From Pseudoalteromonas sp. SMS1 (GTDB lineage Bacteria; Pseudomonadota; Gammaproteobacteria; Enterobacterales; Alteromonadaceae), in NCBI RefSeq assembly GCF_021530565.1, contig NZ_JAKGBI010000003.1, forward strand, positions 366,842-430,841: a stretch of 64,000 nucleotides of DNA. Reading direction: 5' to 3'. Of this stretch, positions 63,929 through 64,000 are shown one piece after another; within the stretch, counting starts at the first letter, position 1; each line of letters opens with the position of its first letter. The position numbers and the translations under genes are program-made. Under the pieces are notes generated by a model. That model was not told where the DNA came from. It saw only the letters and a program-made list of their open reading frames with translations, and ran no database searches.

Positions 63929-64000
63929 CACTGACACGGCGGGATGCAGCGAAAAACGCAAACCAAAGTGAAGGGCAAAGTTAAATTGAAAGGTTGATTT
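63929..64000 (+). ncRNA. start of an rrn leader transcript (partial)
   Basis: About 70 bases of leader following the P1-type promoter to the window edge. The mature 16S rRNA is not reached. No boxA or boxB is visible yet, and no coding frame here is credible. Confidence 0.6.

Noticed and set aside
63802..63984. 60-codon open frame at the right edge
   Set aside because: It runs over the porin terminator and the rrn promoter and leader, and resembles no protein family.

Overview
The window reads as a chromosomal segment of a marine gammaproteobacterium of the Alteromonadales, most likely Pseudoalteromonas or a close relative. This rests on protein resemblance and on gene order: ndk-rlmN-pilW-rodZ-ispG-hisS-yfgM-bamB-der, queG/nnr-tsaE-amiB-mutL-miaA-hfq-hflXKC-purA, and suhB/trmJ-iscRSUA-hscBA-fdx are the blocks known from Escherichia coli and its relatives. 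No database search was possible, so the genus is an inference. Coding density is high. I see no integrase, transposase, CRISPR array or prophage.

Layout. 1-630: 5' part of trhP on the minus strand, continuing off the left edge. 857-11225: core block for nucleotide balance (ndk), rRNA/tRNA methylation (rlmN), type IV pilus assembly (a pilW fused to LysM domains), cell shape (rodZ), isoprenoids (ispG), histidyl-tRNA (hisS), envelope assembly (yfgM, bamB) and ribosome assembly (der). 11377-13735: small genes (VOC, DUF2750-like, GST-like, ppiC, exported glutathione peroxidase). 13935-17085: hybrid histidine kinase plus response regulator. 17092-29658: queG, then the amiB-mutL-hfq-hfl-purA block. 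29786-36094: Sel1-like protein, CPA1 antiporter, proA, two identical tRNA-Ala(TGC) genes, a lipoprotein, a ProX-like deacylase and an MFS transporter. 36347-39433: DUF2058 protein, cytochrome c, and an aldolase/enolase-superfamily pair. 39500-46761: suhB, trmJ and the isc operon, preceded by three IscR-type sites. 46826-51965: a semialdehyde dehydrogenase, then a probable N-acetylhexosamine salvage set (nucleotidyltransferase, NahK-like kinase, GH109-like Tat lipoprotein). 52038-54303: NTF2-like lipoprotein and a thiamine-salvage operon. 54327-58672: small HTH protein, tRNA-Arg(CCG), BamA/TamA-like outer-membrane protein, DUF3630-like protein, recQ. 59000-63744: rarD, a two-receiver GGDEF protein, maoP/hdfR, and a porin. 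63894-64000: a promoter and leader almost identical to an E. coli rrn P1, so an rRNA operon very probably begins just past the right edge.

How the genes work together. The strongest regulatory signal is the triple IscR site upstream of iscR, two copies of which carry an identical TTGACT-16-TACAAT promoter. The most interesting metabolic set is 48398-51965: an exported GH109-like NAD-dependent glycosidase would release GalNAc, the NahK-like kinase would make HexNAc-1-phosphate, and the nucleotidyltransferase would activate it to a nucleotide sugar. The thiamine set (binding protein, PnuT-like permease, kinase) would capture and trap thiamine and shows no TPP riboswitch upstream. No wholly new system is evident; the findings are unusual arrangements within mostly core genome.
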